From Streptomyces violascens (GTDB lineage Bacteria; Actinomycetota; Actinomycetes; Streptomycetales; Streptomycetaceae): a DNA stretch of 64,000 nucleotides. The stretch is from positions 222,456-286,455 of the forward strand of contig NZ_BMUA01000003.1 in assembly GCF_014649955.1 (NCBI RefSeq), in the 5' to 3' direction. Shown here piece by piece: positions 40,017-49,344 of this stretch. Position 1 is the first letter of the stretch, and each line of letters begins with the position of its first letter. The notes under the pieces were generated by a model. The model made no database searches, had not been told where the DNA came from, and saw only the letters and a program-made list of their open reading frames with translations. A program made the position numbers and the translations under genes.

Positions 40017-42614
40017 TCAGCCCAGTCGGGTGAGCTTGGCGCCGGTGCCCGGTTCGGCCAGGGCGCTCTTCAGCTCGACCGGCGCGGTCAGCCTGCCGTT
40101 GCCGGAGCCGATGGACAGCTCGCCGACCACGGTGCCCGGCTTCGCCGAGTGGGGGACGGGCTTGCCGCCCGCGCCGAGGGTGACGTCCACCTTCAGGCCC
40201 GGCCAGCCGACCGCCTTGAGGTCCTTGGCGGCGACCAGCGGGGTCTTCCCGCCGAGCCCGTCGTCGACGTACCCGACGACATCGCCCTTCTTGACGACCG
40301 TTGCCGAGGTGACGGCCTTCTGCACGGCCTGGATCAGCGTGTAGCTGTTGTTGATCGCGGCCTTCAGCTTGTTGTCGAGGGTGGTGCCGGTGCGCTGGCC
40401 CATGACGATGCCGTAGATCCGCTGGTTCTTGCCGTCGACGACCGTGTCGGCCGACCACAGCAGGTTGCCGCCGGCCGGGGTCGAGGAGCCGGTCTTGATG
40501 CCACTGACACCCGGCTTGAGCAGGATCGTGTTGTTGTTGTAGATCATCGTGTCGATGCCCGGGATCTTGATCTGGGGCGTGTTGACGATGCCCCGGAACA
40601 CGTCGTTCTGCATGACGGCCTGGGCCAGCTTGAGCTGGTCGACCGGCGTGGAGACCGTGGTCTCCTTCAGACCGCTCGGGTCGGTGTACGTGGTGCTGGT
40701 CATGCCGAGTTCCTTGGCGGCGTCGTTCATCTTGGCGATGAACGCCTCCTCGGACCCGGCGTCCCAGCGGGCCAGCAGACGGGCGGCGTTGTTGCCGGAC
40801 GGGATCATCAGCAGTTCGAGCATCTGCTTCTCGGTGAACTGCTGGTCCTTGCGGATCGGCGCCGTCGACTCGTCGGGCTTCTTCGCGTCGTCCTCGGCCT
40901 GCTGGTCGACCGTGATCTTCTCGCCCTCCTGCTTCCCGGTTATCGGGTGGCCCTTGAGGATCACGTACGCCGTCATCGTCTTGGCCACGCTCGCCAGCGG
41001 CGCGGGCTTCTGCTCCCCGTGCGTACCGAGGCTGCCCACCCCGTCCACGGACACCGCCGACTGTCCCTCGGCCGGCCACGGCAGGTTCAGCGCGTCGCCG
41101 TTGAAGGTGTACGTCGCCGACGAGGTCAGGGTCAGCTTCGGATCCGGAAGCGGACGCATGATCTGTACGACTGCAAAGACGATCAGGAGGAGCAGGACCA
41201 GCGGGGTCCAGATCTTGAACCGCCGCACCGTGGTGCGGACCGGGGTCTGCGGCGGGGGCGGGGTGTTCGTCAGCTCGGCGAGCAGGTCGAGAGGGGGCTT
41301 CGGCGGCAGCGGCTGCTGCCGGGTCCGCTCGGCGCGCTCGGGGATGACCGGGGCGGGGCCGGGGGCCGCGGCCGGCGGCGGGGTGACCTTGGGCGCCTCG
41401 GGCTTCCGGACGGGGGCGTCGAAGCCCTGGGCCGGGGCGCTGGGGTTCTTGGCGGGGGCGGCGGGATTCTTGGGGGCCGCCGTGCCGGGGCCCGCGTCGT
41501 CCGACCGCAGCGGTATGAACTGGCTGGTCCGCTCGGCAGCCGGATCGCCGGTCCGCCCGTCGGCGGGCTCCCGCTTGGGCGCGGGCAGCTTGAGCATCGC
41601 CGTCGGCTGGTCGACGGCGGGCGGCGCGGGGGCCTTGAAGACGGCGGTGGGGTGGTCGATCCCCTTGGGCTCGGTGGGCTTCGCGCCGGCTTCGGAGGGG
41701 CTCGCACCGTCGGCTTTGGGCTCGGCCTTCGCGGGGCCGGGCTTGGGGTCGGAAGGCTCGGCCTTGGACTCGGCCTTCGCGGGACTCGCCTTCGGCTCGG
41801 AGGGGGTCGATCCGCCACCCTCGGAAGCGGTCGGCTTGGCTCCCCAGGAGGTGGCTCGCGCGCCGGGGGCAGCGTCCTCGTCGTCGGCCTCGGTGTCGTC
41901 GGCCTTGGCCTGGTCGGCCTTGGCGTCGCGCGGCCCGGCCGCGCCGGACTTGGCGGCAGCGGCAGCGTTGTCGGACGCCTCGGGCTTGGTGCCGGGGGTC
42001 GCGGGCGCGGGGTCGTCCGCCTTCGGGGCGGCCGCCTCGGTGTCGGTGCCGCTGTCCTCGGCGGCTTCCGGCTCGGCGCCCGCCTGCCCGGCCTCATCCG
42101 CCTCGGGGGCTGTGGGCTCGGGCCCGCCGTCCTCGTCCGCGTCGGCGTCTCTACCGGTTTCGGTCTCGGGCGCGCTGGACTTGGCGTCCTCGAACTCGGG
42201 CCCGGGCTCGGGAGCCTCGGCCCTGGCAGCGTCCTCCGGCCCGGAAGCCGCACCCTCGGAAGCCGAATCCTTGGGCTCCGCCTCCTGGTCGACCCACGCC
42301 GCGACCGCGGCGCGGAGCCGAGAGTCGCCGTCCTCCTGGCGCGGGGCCCGGAAGACCGCGGTCGCCTGATCGACGCCGCCCGGCGCGGAAGCCACGGCGG
42401 CCGAAGCCGAACCGGAGGCTGATCCGGAGGCCGGACCGGAACCCGTACGGGCACCGGCGCCGGAACCATTCGCCGTCTTGGCGCCGTCCTCGCCGGAGGG
42501 GACCCCGGAGGGGGACGGGGAGTGGGAGACCGCGATACGCGGGTCGCGTTCGCTCGTAGTCGTCTCCCCCGACGACTGCTTCTGCTCCGACTTGTCGGGG
42601 GACTCGCCCGCCAC
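40017..42614 (-). CDS. D-alanyl-D-alanine carboxypeptidase with long acidic disordered N-terminus
   Basis: An 865-residue S11-family penicillin-binding protein that trims the terminal D-Ala of peptidoglycan stem peptides. About 465 cytoplasmic, disordered residues rich in Glu, Ala, Pro and Lys are followed by one membrane helix (about 467-485). The external catalytic domain has SVAK (S542/K545), SGN (S606) and KTGS (K707). The disordered part repeats short motifs DQATAVFRAP, DHPTAVFKAP and DQPTAMLKLP. I chose the GTG at 42614 because GGAGGAG sits 6 bases upstream; the ATG at 42665 has none. Confidence 0.92.
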   Translation of the reverse strand: MAGESPDKSEQKQSSGETTTSERDPRIAVSHSPSPSGVPSGEDGAKTANGSGAGARTGSGPASGSASGSASAAVASAPGGVDQATAVFRAPRQEDGDSRLRAAVAAWVDQEAEPKDSASEGAASGPEDAARAEAPEPGPEFEDAKSSAPETETGRDADADEDGGPEPTAPEADEAGQAGAEPEAAEDSGTDTEAAAPKADDPAPATPGTKPEASDNAAAAAKSGAAGPRDAKADQAKADDTEADDEDAAPGARATSWGAKPTASEGGGSTPSEPKASPAKAESKAEPSDPKPGPAKAEPKADGASPSEAGAKPTEPKGIDHPTAVFKAPAPPAVDQPTAMLKLPAPKREPADGRTGDPAAERTSQFIPLRSDDAGPGTAAPKNPAAPAKNPSAPAQGFDAPVRKPEAPKVTPPPAAAPGPAPVIPERAERTRQQPLPPKPPLDLLAELTNTPPPPQTPVRTTVRRFKIWTPLVLLLLIVFAVVQIMRPLPDPKLTLTSSATYTFNGDALNLPWPAEGQSAVSVDGVGSLGTHGEQKPAPLASVAKTMTAYVILKGHPITGKQEGEKITVDQQAEDDAKKPDESTAPIRKDQQFTEKQMLELLMIPSGNNAARLLARWDAGSEEAFIAKMNDAAKELGMTSTTYTDPSGLKETTVSTPVDQLKLAQAVMQNDVFRGIVNTPQIKIPGIDTMIYNNNTILLKPGVSGIKTGSSTPAGGNLLWSADTVVDGKNQRIYGIVMGQRTGTTLDNKLKAAINNSYTLIQAVQKAVTSATVVKKGDVVGYVDDGLGGKTPLVAAKDLKAVGWPGLKVDVTLGAGGKPVPHSAKPGTVVGELSIGSGNGRLTAPVELKSALAEPGTGAKLTRLG

Positions 42615-42810
42615 CGATGCCTCCTCCAGACGCCGGGTGGCGTCATCCGAAACTGTCCGAACCATGTACCAGTGTCCCGTGTGCCGGGTAGGACCCCCCG
42701 GCTAGACGAGAACGACATACCTGCTGGTTCCCGTACGAACCGCCCAGGCGCTCTCGACAGATGAATGTGAGAGGGGTCACCCTGTCATTCATCCACGCGG
42801 GGAGGCATGG

Positions 42811-43563
42811 ATGGGCAGGAGCCGCAGAACTATTCCGGAAGAGCTGTTGCTGCTCGCTCTGGACCCGGCCACGGGTACCACAGCGCAGCCGCAGTCGCTC
42901 GACCTCGGCCTCGCCGGAGCCCAGCTAGTGGAGCTGGCTCTGGCAGGACGGATAGCCCCAGACGGGGATCGTATCGCCGTGGTGATGGCACGGCCGACAG
43001 GAGATCCGACCTTGGACTCCGCACTGGAACTGCTGCGCAGGCGCGGTAGCCCGGTCCGGGCCGTCCACTGGATCGGCGGGCCCCGCCTCGGGCTCCGCCA
43101 GATTTACCTCGCGCACCTGGAGCGGTGCGGCATGGTCCATGCCGTGTCGGGCCAGATGTGCGGGGTGCTGCCGACGACTCGCTACCAAGCGACGGACACG
43201 GCGATCAGCCGGGACATCAGGGCCCGGCTGGACAGTGCGATCCGCACCGGCGTACCGCCGGACCCGCGGACCGCGGCGCTTGCCGCGCTGGCCCACGCAG
43301 TCGGGCTCGGCAAGCACCTGTACCCCGGCAACGAGGGGCGGTCATCGCGCTCCCGTCTCAGGGACCTGATCAGGCACGACCCGATGGGCGGTCTCGTCGC
43401 GCACGCCGTGATGGACGTCCAGAACGGTGTGGCCGCTCAGCCACGCCGAGGCGGCCAGGGCCCCGGCGCCACGCCGGACAACGGAAGCCGCCACGCGGCG
43501 GCGGCCGGCGTCCCGATGCAGGCGCACCACGGGGCGATGGCGAGGGCCGTGGCACACCACTAG
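42811..43563 (+). CDS. GPP34 (GOLPH3/VPS74-like) family protein
   Basis: A 250-residue protein of the GPP34 family, related to eukaryotic phosphoinositide-binding GOLPH3. The hallmark EELLLLALDPATG is at residues 10-22, followed by LDLGLAGAQLVELALAGRI. GGGGAGG precedes the ATG at 42811. Actinobacterial members have unknown roles, possibly at the membrane. After its TAG stop the same frame stays open for about 30 His/Gln-rich codons (HRQHHQPHRQNLHD), continuing the composition of its tail, so the end may be a recent nonsense change. Confidence 0.85.
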   Translation: MGRSRRTIPEELLLLALDPATGTTAQPQSLDLGLAGAQLVELALAGRIAPDGDRIAVVMARPTGDPTLDSALELLRRRGSPVRAVHWIGGPRLGLRQIYLAHLERCGMVHAVSGQMCGVLPTTRYQATDTAISRDIRARLDSAIRTGVPPDPRTAALAALAHAVGLGKHLYPGNEGRSSRSRLRDLIRHDPMGGLVAHAVMDVQNGVAAQPRRGGQGPGATPDNGSRHAAAAGVPMQAHHGAMARAVAHH

Positions 43564-43680
43564 CACCGCCAGCACCATCAGCCGCACCGGCAGAACCTGC
43601 ACGACCAGTCGCATCACCAGCCGCATCGCATTACCGCCGCACCGTCGTCCCCATGACCCGGTTCGGGAGCCGCACCATGA

Positions 43681-43712
43681 ACGCGCGGGGCTGTCCCAAC
43701 AGCCCCGCGCGT
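43681..43712. terminator. Terminator between GPP34 and XRE genes
   Basis: A perfect 14-bp stem (43681-43694 with 43699-43712) with loop CCCA, followed by TTGCG. It probably ends the GPP34 transcript. Confidence 0.85.
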
Positions 43713-43817
43713 TTGCGTAGTCGCTGTGTGTGGCCATTTCCCAGCGCGCGCCCGGATGTTGGTGGCAGTCTGCAGAGCAGAAGAACAGAAAAGCCGTGAG
43801 CCGGAGGTGCGTTTCCC

Positions 43818-44687
43818 GTGGCGTCCAATGTCAATCCCACCGTGAGGCGACGCCGACTGGGCCAGGAGTTGCGCAGGCTCCGCGAGCTGAAAGGCATGAC
43901 CGCCGAAGAGGTCGCAGAACGCCTGCTGGTGTCCCAGTCGAAGATCAGCCGCCTTGAGAACGGCCGCCGTTCCATCAGCCAGCGCGATGTCCGCGATCTG
44001 TGCGGGGTGTACGAGGTCGAGGACCACCGCATCGTCGATTCGCTGATGCAGATGGCCAAGGACTCCCGCCAGCAGGGCTGGTGGCACGCCTTCGGCGACA
44101 TCCCGTACAGCGTCTACATCGGCCTGGAGACGGACGCCGCGAGCCTGCGCGTCTACGATCCCCAGGTCGTGCCGGGCCTGCTCCAGACCCCGCAGTACGC
44201 CGAGGCCCTCATCGCGGGGGCGCTCCCCGAGACAGCCCCGACCGACGTCGAGAAACGCGTGAACGTCCGGTTGCGGCGGCAGGAGCGGGTACGGGCGACG
44301 GAGAACCCCCTGCGGCTGTGGGTGGTCATCGACGAGGCCGCGCTGCGCCGTCGGGTCGGGGACAAGCAATTGATGATCGACCAGCTGGAGTTCCTCATCG
44401 AGCGGTCCCAACTGCCGCATGTCACCGTGCAGGTACTGCCGTTCAGCATGGGCGCGCATCCGGGAATCAACGGCCAGTACGCGATTCTGGAATTTCCGGA
44501 CGCCTCGGACTCCAGTGTCGTCTACATCGAGGGCGTCACCAGCGACCTTTACCTGGAAAAGGCCAATGATGTCCAGAAATACAGCGTGATGTACGAGCAC
44601 TTGCGCGCACAGGCCCTGAATGTGGACCAGACCCGGGAATTCATTACCGGGATCGCGAAGGACTACGCCCGGGGCACGGCCGGCTGA
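43818..44687 (+). CDS. XRE-family HTH protein with DUF5753 domain
   Basis: A 289-residue regulator. An N-terminal XRE HTH (about 14-70, MTAEEVAERLLVSQSKISRLENGRR) is followed by the DUF5753 domain with VPGLLQTPQYAEAL and VQVLPFSMGAHPG. This class, including WhiJ-like developmental regulators, is usually paired with a small DUF397 gene, as it is here 174 bp downstream. GGAGG precedes the GTG at 43818. Confidence 0.93.
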   Translation: MASNVNPTVRRRRLGQELRRLRELKGMTAEEVAERLLVSQSKISRLENGRRSISQRDVRDLCGVYEVEDHRIVDSLMQMAKDSRQQGWWHAFGDIPYSVYIGLETDAASLRVYDPQVVPGLLQTPQYAEALIAGALPETAPTDVEKRVNVRLRRQERVRATENPLRLWVVIDEAALRRRVGDKQLMIDQLEFLIERSQLPHVTVQVLPFSMGAHPGINGQYAILEFPDASDSSVVYIEGVTSDLYLEKANDVQKYSVMYEHLRAQALNVDQTREFITGIAKDYARGTAG

Positions 44688-44861
44688 GATCTGAAACGCG
44701 GCACCGTACACCCCTCGCCCACCGCGATGGAAGGTCCGGCCGGAATATGCCATCCGGTCGAGTGAATGGCCGCCTCGTACCCCGGGACCTGCGAGTAGCG
44801 TCGATCACGCCAACGAAGAACGCTGGCCGAGAACGACCAACTGGCAAGAACCGGAGCGAAC

Positions 44862-45065
44862 ATGGCAATTCTTCAGGGCGCCACGGACACCTGGACCAAG
44901 TCCTCGTACTCCACCGGAAACGGCGCATGTGTCGAAGTCAAGTCCCCCGAGATGCACGCCATCGCCGTGCGGGACTCGAAAGTCACCGAGGGCCCCTCGA
45001 TCGCTTTCGCCCCCGGCGCGTGGAACGCGTTCGTGGCCGAGGTGACCCGGGATTCCCTCAGCTGA
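44862..45065 (+). CDS. DUF397-domain small protein
   Basis: A 67-residue protein that is essentially one DUF397 domain: WTKSSYSTGNGACVEVKS, then VRDSKVTEGPSIAFAPGAWN. GGAGCGAAC precedes the ATG. It is the usual partner of the upstream XRE protein; in related pairs the small protein modulates the regulator. Confidence 0.92.
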   Translation: MAILQGATDTWTKSSYSTGNGACVEVKSPEMHAIAVRDSKVTEGPSIAFAPGAWNAFVAEVTRDSLS

Positions 45066-45170
45066 CCACCCACGACAGCCGACGTGATACCCGCAGTACC
45101 GACAAGAGCCCTCTCGACTGGTCCGCCGTCCCGGCCGAGGGGGCTCGGCCATGTCCGCGGGTCCCGGCCG

Positions 45171-46010
45171 CTACCGGAGTTCGTCCACGTAGCGGTCGGT
45201 GCCCGGCACGGTGGGAATGAACGGCGCCGCCAGCTCCAGCCTCCCCAGGCCCGTCTCCGCGACCTCGGCATCGAGCCCCGTGAAGTGGTCCGCCCACACC
45301 TCCCTCGGATCCCGCTCCAGGAACCACAGCAGCGTGAGCCGGGTGCCGACGCCCTCGACCTGCTTCACATACGTCATGCGGTCGCCCGGCAGCGGCGTCG
45401 GCCGGAACACCGTCACCAGCGCGGCAGGCCCCCCGGCGAGCCGCTCGGGCAGATGCCGCGAGCGCAGCCACTCCAGCAACTCGGCCCGAGTATCGGGGCT
45501 TTCGGCGTCGACGACCTCCAGGACGAGGCCCGCGTACGGGTGGTCCAGGGCGTGGTAGTCGCGCGGCCCGGCCGCACCGTCGCGGTAGACGGTCGCCTCG
45601 TGGTCCTGGAACGAGGTGAAGACATGGGTGCGGTCCTGGTAGACACGCCCGTCTCGGCCCAGCCGCTTGTTGATGCCGACGGTCCACTTCATGTGCTCGT
45701 CGTAGCGCCCGTCGGTGATCCAGTACGTGGAGAGGTAGCAGCCCGCGTTCACCGGCTGGGCGACCGCGGACTTCTCCGGGTAGCGCAGCTCCTGGAGTTC
45801 GCGGGTCGCCACCCAGCGGCGCCCCGCGTACATCCAGGGCATCGCCATCGCGCCGGCGTAGTAGTGATCGTCCTCGTACCAGCGGTTGTACGCGTACTCA
45901 TGGCCCGGGTGCGGCTCCACCATGGTGATCAGCGCGTGCCCCGGGCGCACCCCGTAGGGCCCCACCGACGCCAGCTCCGCATACGCCTCGGGCCGTGTGT
46001 CCTCCGTCAT
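45171..46010 (-). CDS. Conserved hypothetical protein, possibly EthD-like
   Basis: A 279-residue soluble protein I cannot assign firmly. Features such as YAYNRWYEDDHYYAGAMAMP near residue 40 and a later ALVTVFRPTPLPG strand suggest two ferredoxin-like (dimeric alpha/beta barrel) units, as in EthD-type proteins. It diverges from an SDR gene and shares a sharp palindrome with it, so both may act on the same small molecule. No signal peptide or membrane segment. Confidence 0.6.
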   Translation of the reverse strand: MTEDTRPEAYAELASVGPYGVRPGHALITMVEPHPGHEYAYNRWYEDDHYYAGAMAMPWMYAGRRWVATRELQELRYPEKSAVAQPVNAGCYLSTYWITDGRYDEHMKWTVGINKRLGRDGRVYQDRTHVFTSFQDHEATVYRDGAAGPRDYHALDHPYAGLVLEVVDAESPDTRAELLEWLRSRHLPERLAGGPAALVTVFRPTPLPGDRMTYVKQVEGVGTRLTLLWFLERDPREVWADHFTGLDAEVAETGLGRLELAAPFIPTVPGTDRYVDELR

Positions 46011-46046
46011 GCCGCTCCCCTTCCCTCCGCCACCGGACGGACTTAC

Positions 46047-46063
46047 TCTGACGCCCCGTCAGA
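46047..46063. promoter_or_regulatory. TetR-type palindrome between divergent genes
   Basis: TCTGACG-CCC-CGTCAGA has perfect 7-bp arms. It stands in the 81-bp gap between the hypothetical gene (start 46010) and the SDR gene (start 46092), so one bound repressor could block both. Confidence 0.7.
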
Positions 46064-46091
46064 AGAAGTGCCAGAGCCGGGAGGCGACCGG

Positions 46092-46874
46092 ATGCTGCTG
46101 AGTGGGAAGACCGTCATCGTGTCCGGGGTCGGGGCCGGGCTCGGGCACCAGGTCGCGGCGGCCGTCGTGCGCGACGGCGGCAACGCGGTGCTCGGCGCGC
46201 GCACCGAGGCCAACCTCGCGAAGTCGGCGGCCGAGATCGACCCGGACGGCAACCACACCGCGCACGCGCCGACCGACATCACCGACGAGGCGCAGTGCGA
46301 GGCGCTCGCGGCGCTCACCGTGGAGCGCTTCGGCGGGATCGACGCGGTCGTCCATGTCGCCGCCTGGGACAGCCACTTCGGCGGCCTCCAGGACGCCGAC
46401 TTCGCCACCTGGCAGCAGGTCATCGACGTGAACCTGCTCGGCACGCTGCGCATGACACGGGCCTGCCTGCCCGCGCTCAAGGCGAGGGGCGGCTCCGTCG
46501 TCGTGATCGGCACACAGTCGTCGGTGGCGGCACCCTCGCAGGTGCGGCAGGCAGCCTACGCGGCCTCGAAGGGGGCTCTGACCTCCGCGATGTACTCCAT
46601 GGCACGCGAGCTCGGCCCGGACCGGATCCGGGTCAACACGGTGCTGCCGGGCTGGATGTGGGGTCCGCCGGTGCAGGCGTACGTCCAGTTCACCGCGCAC
46701 ACCGAGGGCGTGCCCGAGGAGGAGGTGCTCGGGCGGCTCACCGAACGGATGGCCCTGCCGGAGCTGGCCACGGACGCGGACGTGGCGGATGCCGTCGTCT
46801 TCCTGGCCTCGGACCGGTCCCGCGCGATCACCGGCCAGTCGCTGCTCGTGAACGCGGGTGAGCTGATGAGGTAG
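46092..46874 (+). CDS. Short-chain dehydrogenase/reductase
   Basis: A 260-residue classical SDR. The cofactor loop is SGVGAGLG (about 11-18), a catalytic Ser is in VIGTQSSVA and the Tyr-Lys pair in AYAASKGAL. The C-terminus has AITGQSLLVNAGE. GGGAGG precedes the ATG at 46092. It diverges from the unknown protein across the TetR-type palindrome. The substrate is unknown. Confidence 0.9.
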   Translation: MLLSGKTVIVSGVGAGLGHQVAAAVVRDGGNAVLGARTEANLAKSAAEIDPDGNHTAHAPTDITDEAQCEALAALTVERFGGIDAVVHVAAWDSHFGGLQDADFATWQQVIDVNLLGTLRMTRACLPALKARGGSVVVIGTQSSVAAPSQVRQAAYAASKGALTSAMYSMARELGPDRIRVNTVLPGWMWGPPVQAYVQFTAHTEGVPEEEVLGRLTERMALPELATDADVADAVVFLASDRSRAITGQSLLVNAGELMR

Positions 46875-47255
46875 GCACGCCCCTCAACACACGTACAGAC
46901 AAAGGCAGTTGGAACCGACTCTCTCGGCCGCACGGGACCCGCATCCCGTGCGGTCGTTCGCATGTGCAGGGAGCCCGATGGACCGAGCCTGACGAAGTGC
47001 CCTCATCGTGTGGCCCCCGTCACGGGCACGACAACACCCCTCGAAGCAAAGGGGGAGCAAAATCGTTCGACTTTGTGATCCTCGTTCATATCTGTGACCG
47101 CGAGATGTCTTGACCACCCCTGCGACAACGGGTTCAATCCCCGAAGTCCCCGCTCCCGCACGGGGCGCCGCCGAGCCGGACGTACTGGCGAAGAGCTCCG
47201 AGTTCATTGACGTTGCGCATCGACGTTCACAAGGCGGACCCCTTGGAGGGGGCAC
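46875..47255. other. Gap between the SDR and symporter genes
   Basis: A 381-bp gap with no gene. A terminator at 46928-46953 (perfect 10-bp stem, loop CCCGCA) ends the SDR transcript. GTGGCCCCCGTCAC at 47010-47023 is a weaker Crp-like match. The remainder probably holds the symporter promoter. Confidence 0.6.
46928..46953. terminator. Terminator after the SDR gene
   Basis: A perfect 10-bp stem pairs 46928-46937 with 46944-46953 around loop CCCGCA. Confidence 0.75.
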
Positions 47256-48830
47256 ATGAACAGTCTCGACTGGGCCGTACTCATCGGCTACTTCGGCGTG
47301 ATGGTCGCGATCGGCGTCTGGTCCCACAAGCGGGTCGGCGACGTCTCCGACTTCTTCACCGCCGGCGGCAGGATGCCGTGGTGGTTGTCCGGCATCTCTC
47401 ACCACATGTCCGGCTACAGCGCGGTGATGTTCACCGGCTACGCGGGCATCGCCTACCGGTACGGCGTCACGTCCTTCGTGACCTGGTCGTTCCCCATCGC
47501 CGTCGGCATCGGCATCGGCGCCAAGCTCTTCGCGCCCCGGCTCAACCGGCTGCGCTCCAAGCTGCACGTGGCCTCCCCGCTCGAATACCTCAAGAACCGC
47601 TACAACGTCTCCACCCAGCAGGCCCTCGCCTGGTCCGGACTGCTTCTGAAGATCGTCGACGTGGGCGCCAAGTGGGCCGCGATCGCGACCCTGTTGTCGG
47701 TGTTCACCGGGATCACGATCACCCAGGGCATCTTCATCACGGGCTGCATCACCGCGGTGTACTGCACGGTCGGCGGGCTGTGGGCGGACGCGCTGACGGA
47801 ACTGGGCCAGTTCGTCATCCAGTTGTTCGCCGGGCTCGCGATGCTGATCGCGGTCATGGGCAAGCTGGACGGCTTCTCCACGCTGTGGACGGTCTGGGAC
47901 AAGCTGCCCAGCGGCCACGCGCACGCCACCGCGGGCCCGTACACCGTCACGTTCCTGATGGCGTTCCTGTTCATCAAGACCTTCGAGTACAACGGCGGCA
48001 TGTGGAACCAGGCCCAGCGCTACATGGCCACGGACTCGGCTCGCTCGGCGACCCGTTCGGCCTGGCTCTCGGCGACCCTGTGGGCGGTCTGGCCGACGGT
48101 CCTCTTCTTCCCGATGTGGTGCGCGCCGCTCCTGGTCCACGCCAAGAAGCCGGACGGCTCGGACAGCTACGCCCTCATGACCGAGACGCTGCTGCCGCAC
48201 GGCATGCTCGGCCTGGTCGTCGTCGGCTTCTTCTCGCACACCATGGCCATGTGCTCCTCGGACGCCAACGCCATCTCGGCCGTCTTCACCCGGGACATCA
48301 TGCCGGTGCTCTCGAAGGCGGCCCGCTCCTGGAACTCGCGCGCGGGGCTCATCGCCGCGCGCCTGTCGACACTGGTCTTCCTCGGCCTGTCGATGACGAT
48401 CGCGACGCAGGTCGACTCGCCCGCGTTCAAGGACATCATCACCGTCGTGATCAAGTGGGTGGCCGGTCTCATGGGCCCGATCGCCATCCCGTTCATGCTG
48501 GGCATGCTCAGGACGTTCCGGAAGTCCGGGCCGACCGCGGCGCTCACCAGCTGGGCGGCCGGGCTGCTCGCGTTCTTCTTCGTGAACTACGACCTGGACG
48601 GCTCGCAGAAGGCCGGTGTGGCCCTGCAGTGGCAGGTGTCGGTGCCGCTGGCGGTCTCGCTCGTCCTGTACGTCCTGATCGGGCTGCTCAGGCCCGAGGA
48701 CACTCCGGAGCGGGACGCGCTGCTCGCCCGCATCAACTCCGATGACGACGGCCCGGGTTCGGCATCCGCCGCGGCATCCGTGCCGGCTCAGCCGGAGGCG
48801 GGGGACGCGAAGGTGGCGACGGCGGAGTGA
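47256..48830 (+). CDS. Sodium/solute symporter (SSS family)
   Basis: A 524-residue membrane transporter with about 13 helices. It opens MNSLDWAVLIGYFGVMVAIG, then FFTAGGRMPWWLSGISHHMSG (the conserved SSS segment) and a GGLWADALTELGQ loop. Substrates of this subgroup include sugars or organic acids; none can be named here. GGAGGGGGCAC precedes the ATG. The last 45 residues are an Ala/Asp-rich tail. Confidence 0.9.
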   Translation: MNSLDWAVLIGYFGVMVAIGVWSHKRVGDVSDFFTAGGRMPWWLSGISHHMSGYSAVMFTGYAGIAYRYGVTSFVTWSFPIAVGIGIGAKLFAPRLNRLRSKLHVASPLEYLKNRYNVSTQQALAWSGLLLKIVDVGAKWAAIATLLSVFTGITITQGIFITGCITAVYCTVGGLWADALTELGQFVIQLFAGLAMLIAVMGKLDGFSTLWTVWDKLPSGHAHATAGPYTVTFLMAFLFIKTFEYNGGMWNQAQRYMATDSARSATRSAWLSATLWAVWPTVLFFPMWCAPLLVHAKKPDGSDSYALMTETLLPHGMLGLVVVGFFSHTMAMCSSDANAISAVFTRDIMPVLSKAARSWNSRAGLIAARLSTLVFLGLSMTIATQVDSPAFKDIITVVIKWVAGLMGPIAIPFMLGMLRTFRKSGPTAALTSWAAGLLAFFFVNYDLDGSQKAGVALQWQVSVPLAVSLVLYVLIGLLRPEDTPERDALLARINSDDDGPGSASAAASVPAQPEAGDAKVATAE

Positions 48831-48881
48831 TGTCCAGGGGTACGGGCGAGAGGCCTGCCCCGGTCCTTGCGACGCGGGGGT

Positions 48882-49262
48882 TCAGCCGATGATCTCGGGG
48901 TCGCCGGGGTAGGCGTCGTCGCGGTGCGGGCCCCAGCGCTCGTAACGGCTCTGGGAGTCGTCGTTCTGCGGCGGGCAGTGCTGGCCGTCACCCTCGTTCT
49001 CGTCCATCACCATGGCGTCGACGGCCTGTTGGGCGTCCCTGGCGTCGTACGGCGGGAGGTCGCCCTCGCGGGCCGAGGGGTCGGCGAACGCGGGCTCCTC
49101 CCCGGACTGGACGTACCGCTGCTGACCGGAGTCGTCGGCCGGGGCCGCGAGCGAGGTGCCCGCGCCGGCGCCGAGCAGCACGAGGGCGACCAGCGGGGCC
49201 GTGATCCAGCGTGCCGACAGGCCGCGGGAGTACGCGGTGCGGGCTCTGGGGATGGGGGTCAT
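48882..49262 (-). CDS. Small secreted hypothetical protein
   Basis: A 126-residue exported protein. The signal peptide ends near LVLLGAGAGTSLAAPA (about residue 41). The mature part is about 85 residues, very acidic, with a single Cys (GDGQHCPPQND). No domain is recognised. It is 82 bp downstream of the ADP-ribosylglycohydrolase gene on the same strand. Confidence 0.6.
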   Translation of the reverse strand: MTPIPRARTAYSRGLSARWITAPLVALVLLGAGAGTSLAAPADDSGQQRYVQSGEEPAFADPSAREGDLPPYDARDAQQAVDAMVMDENEGDGQHCPPQNDDSQSRYERWGPHRDDAYPGDPEIIG

Positions 49263-49344
49263 GACGACGACCCTGGCGAACTCCCGCGTGCGCGCGCGAG
49301 GGACACGCGGCTCCGGGTGCGGCCATCCGCCCGCACGAGTGGTT

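Noticed and set aside
40002..42422. Plus-strand open frames opposite the DD-carboxypeptidase
   Set aside because: They are Gly/Arg/Leu-rich antisense frames created by the low-complexity N-terminal region of the real gene.
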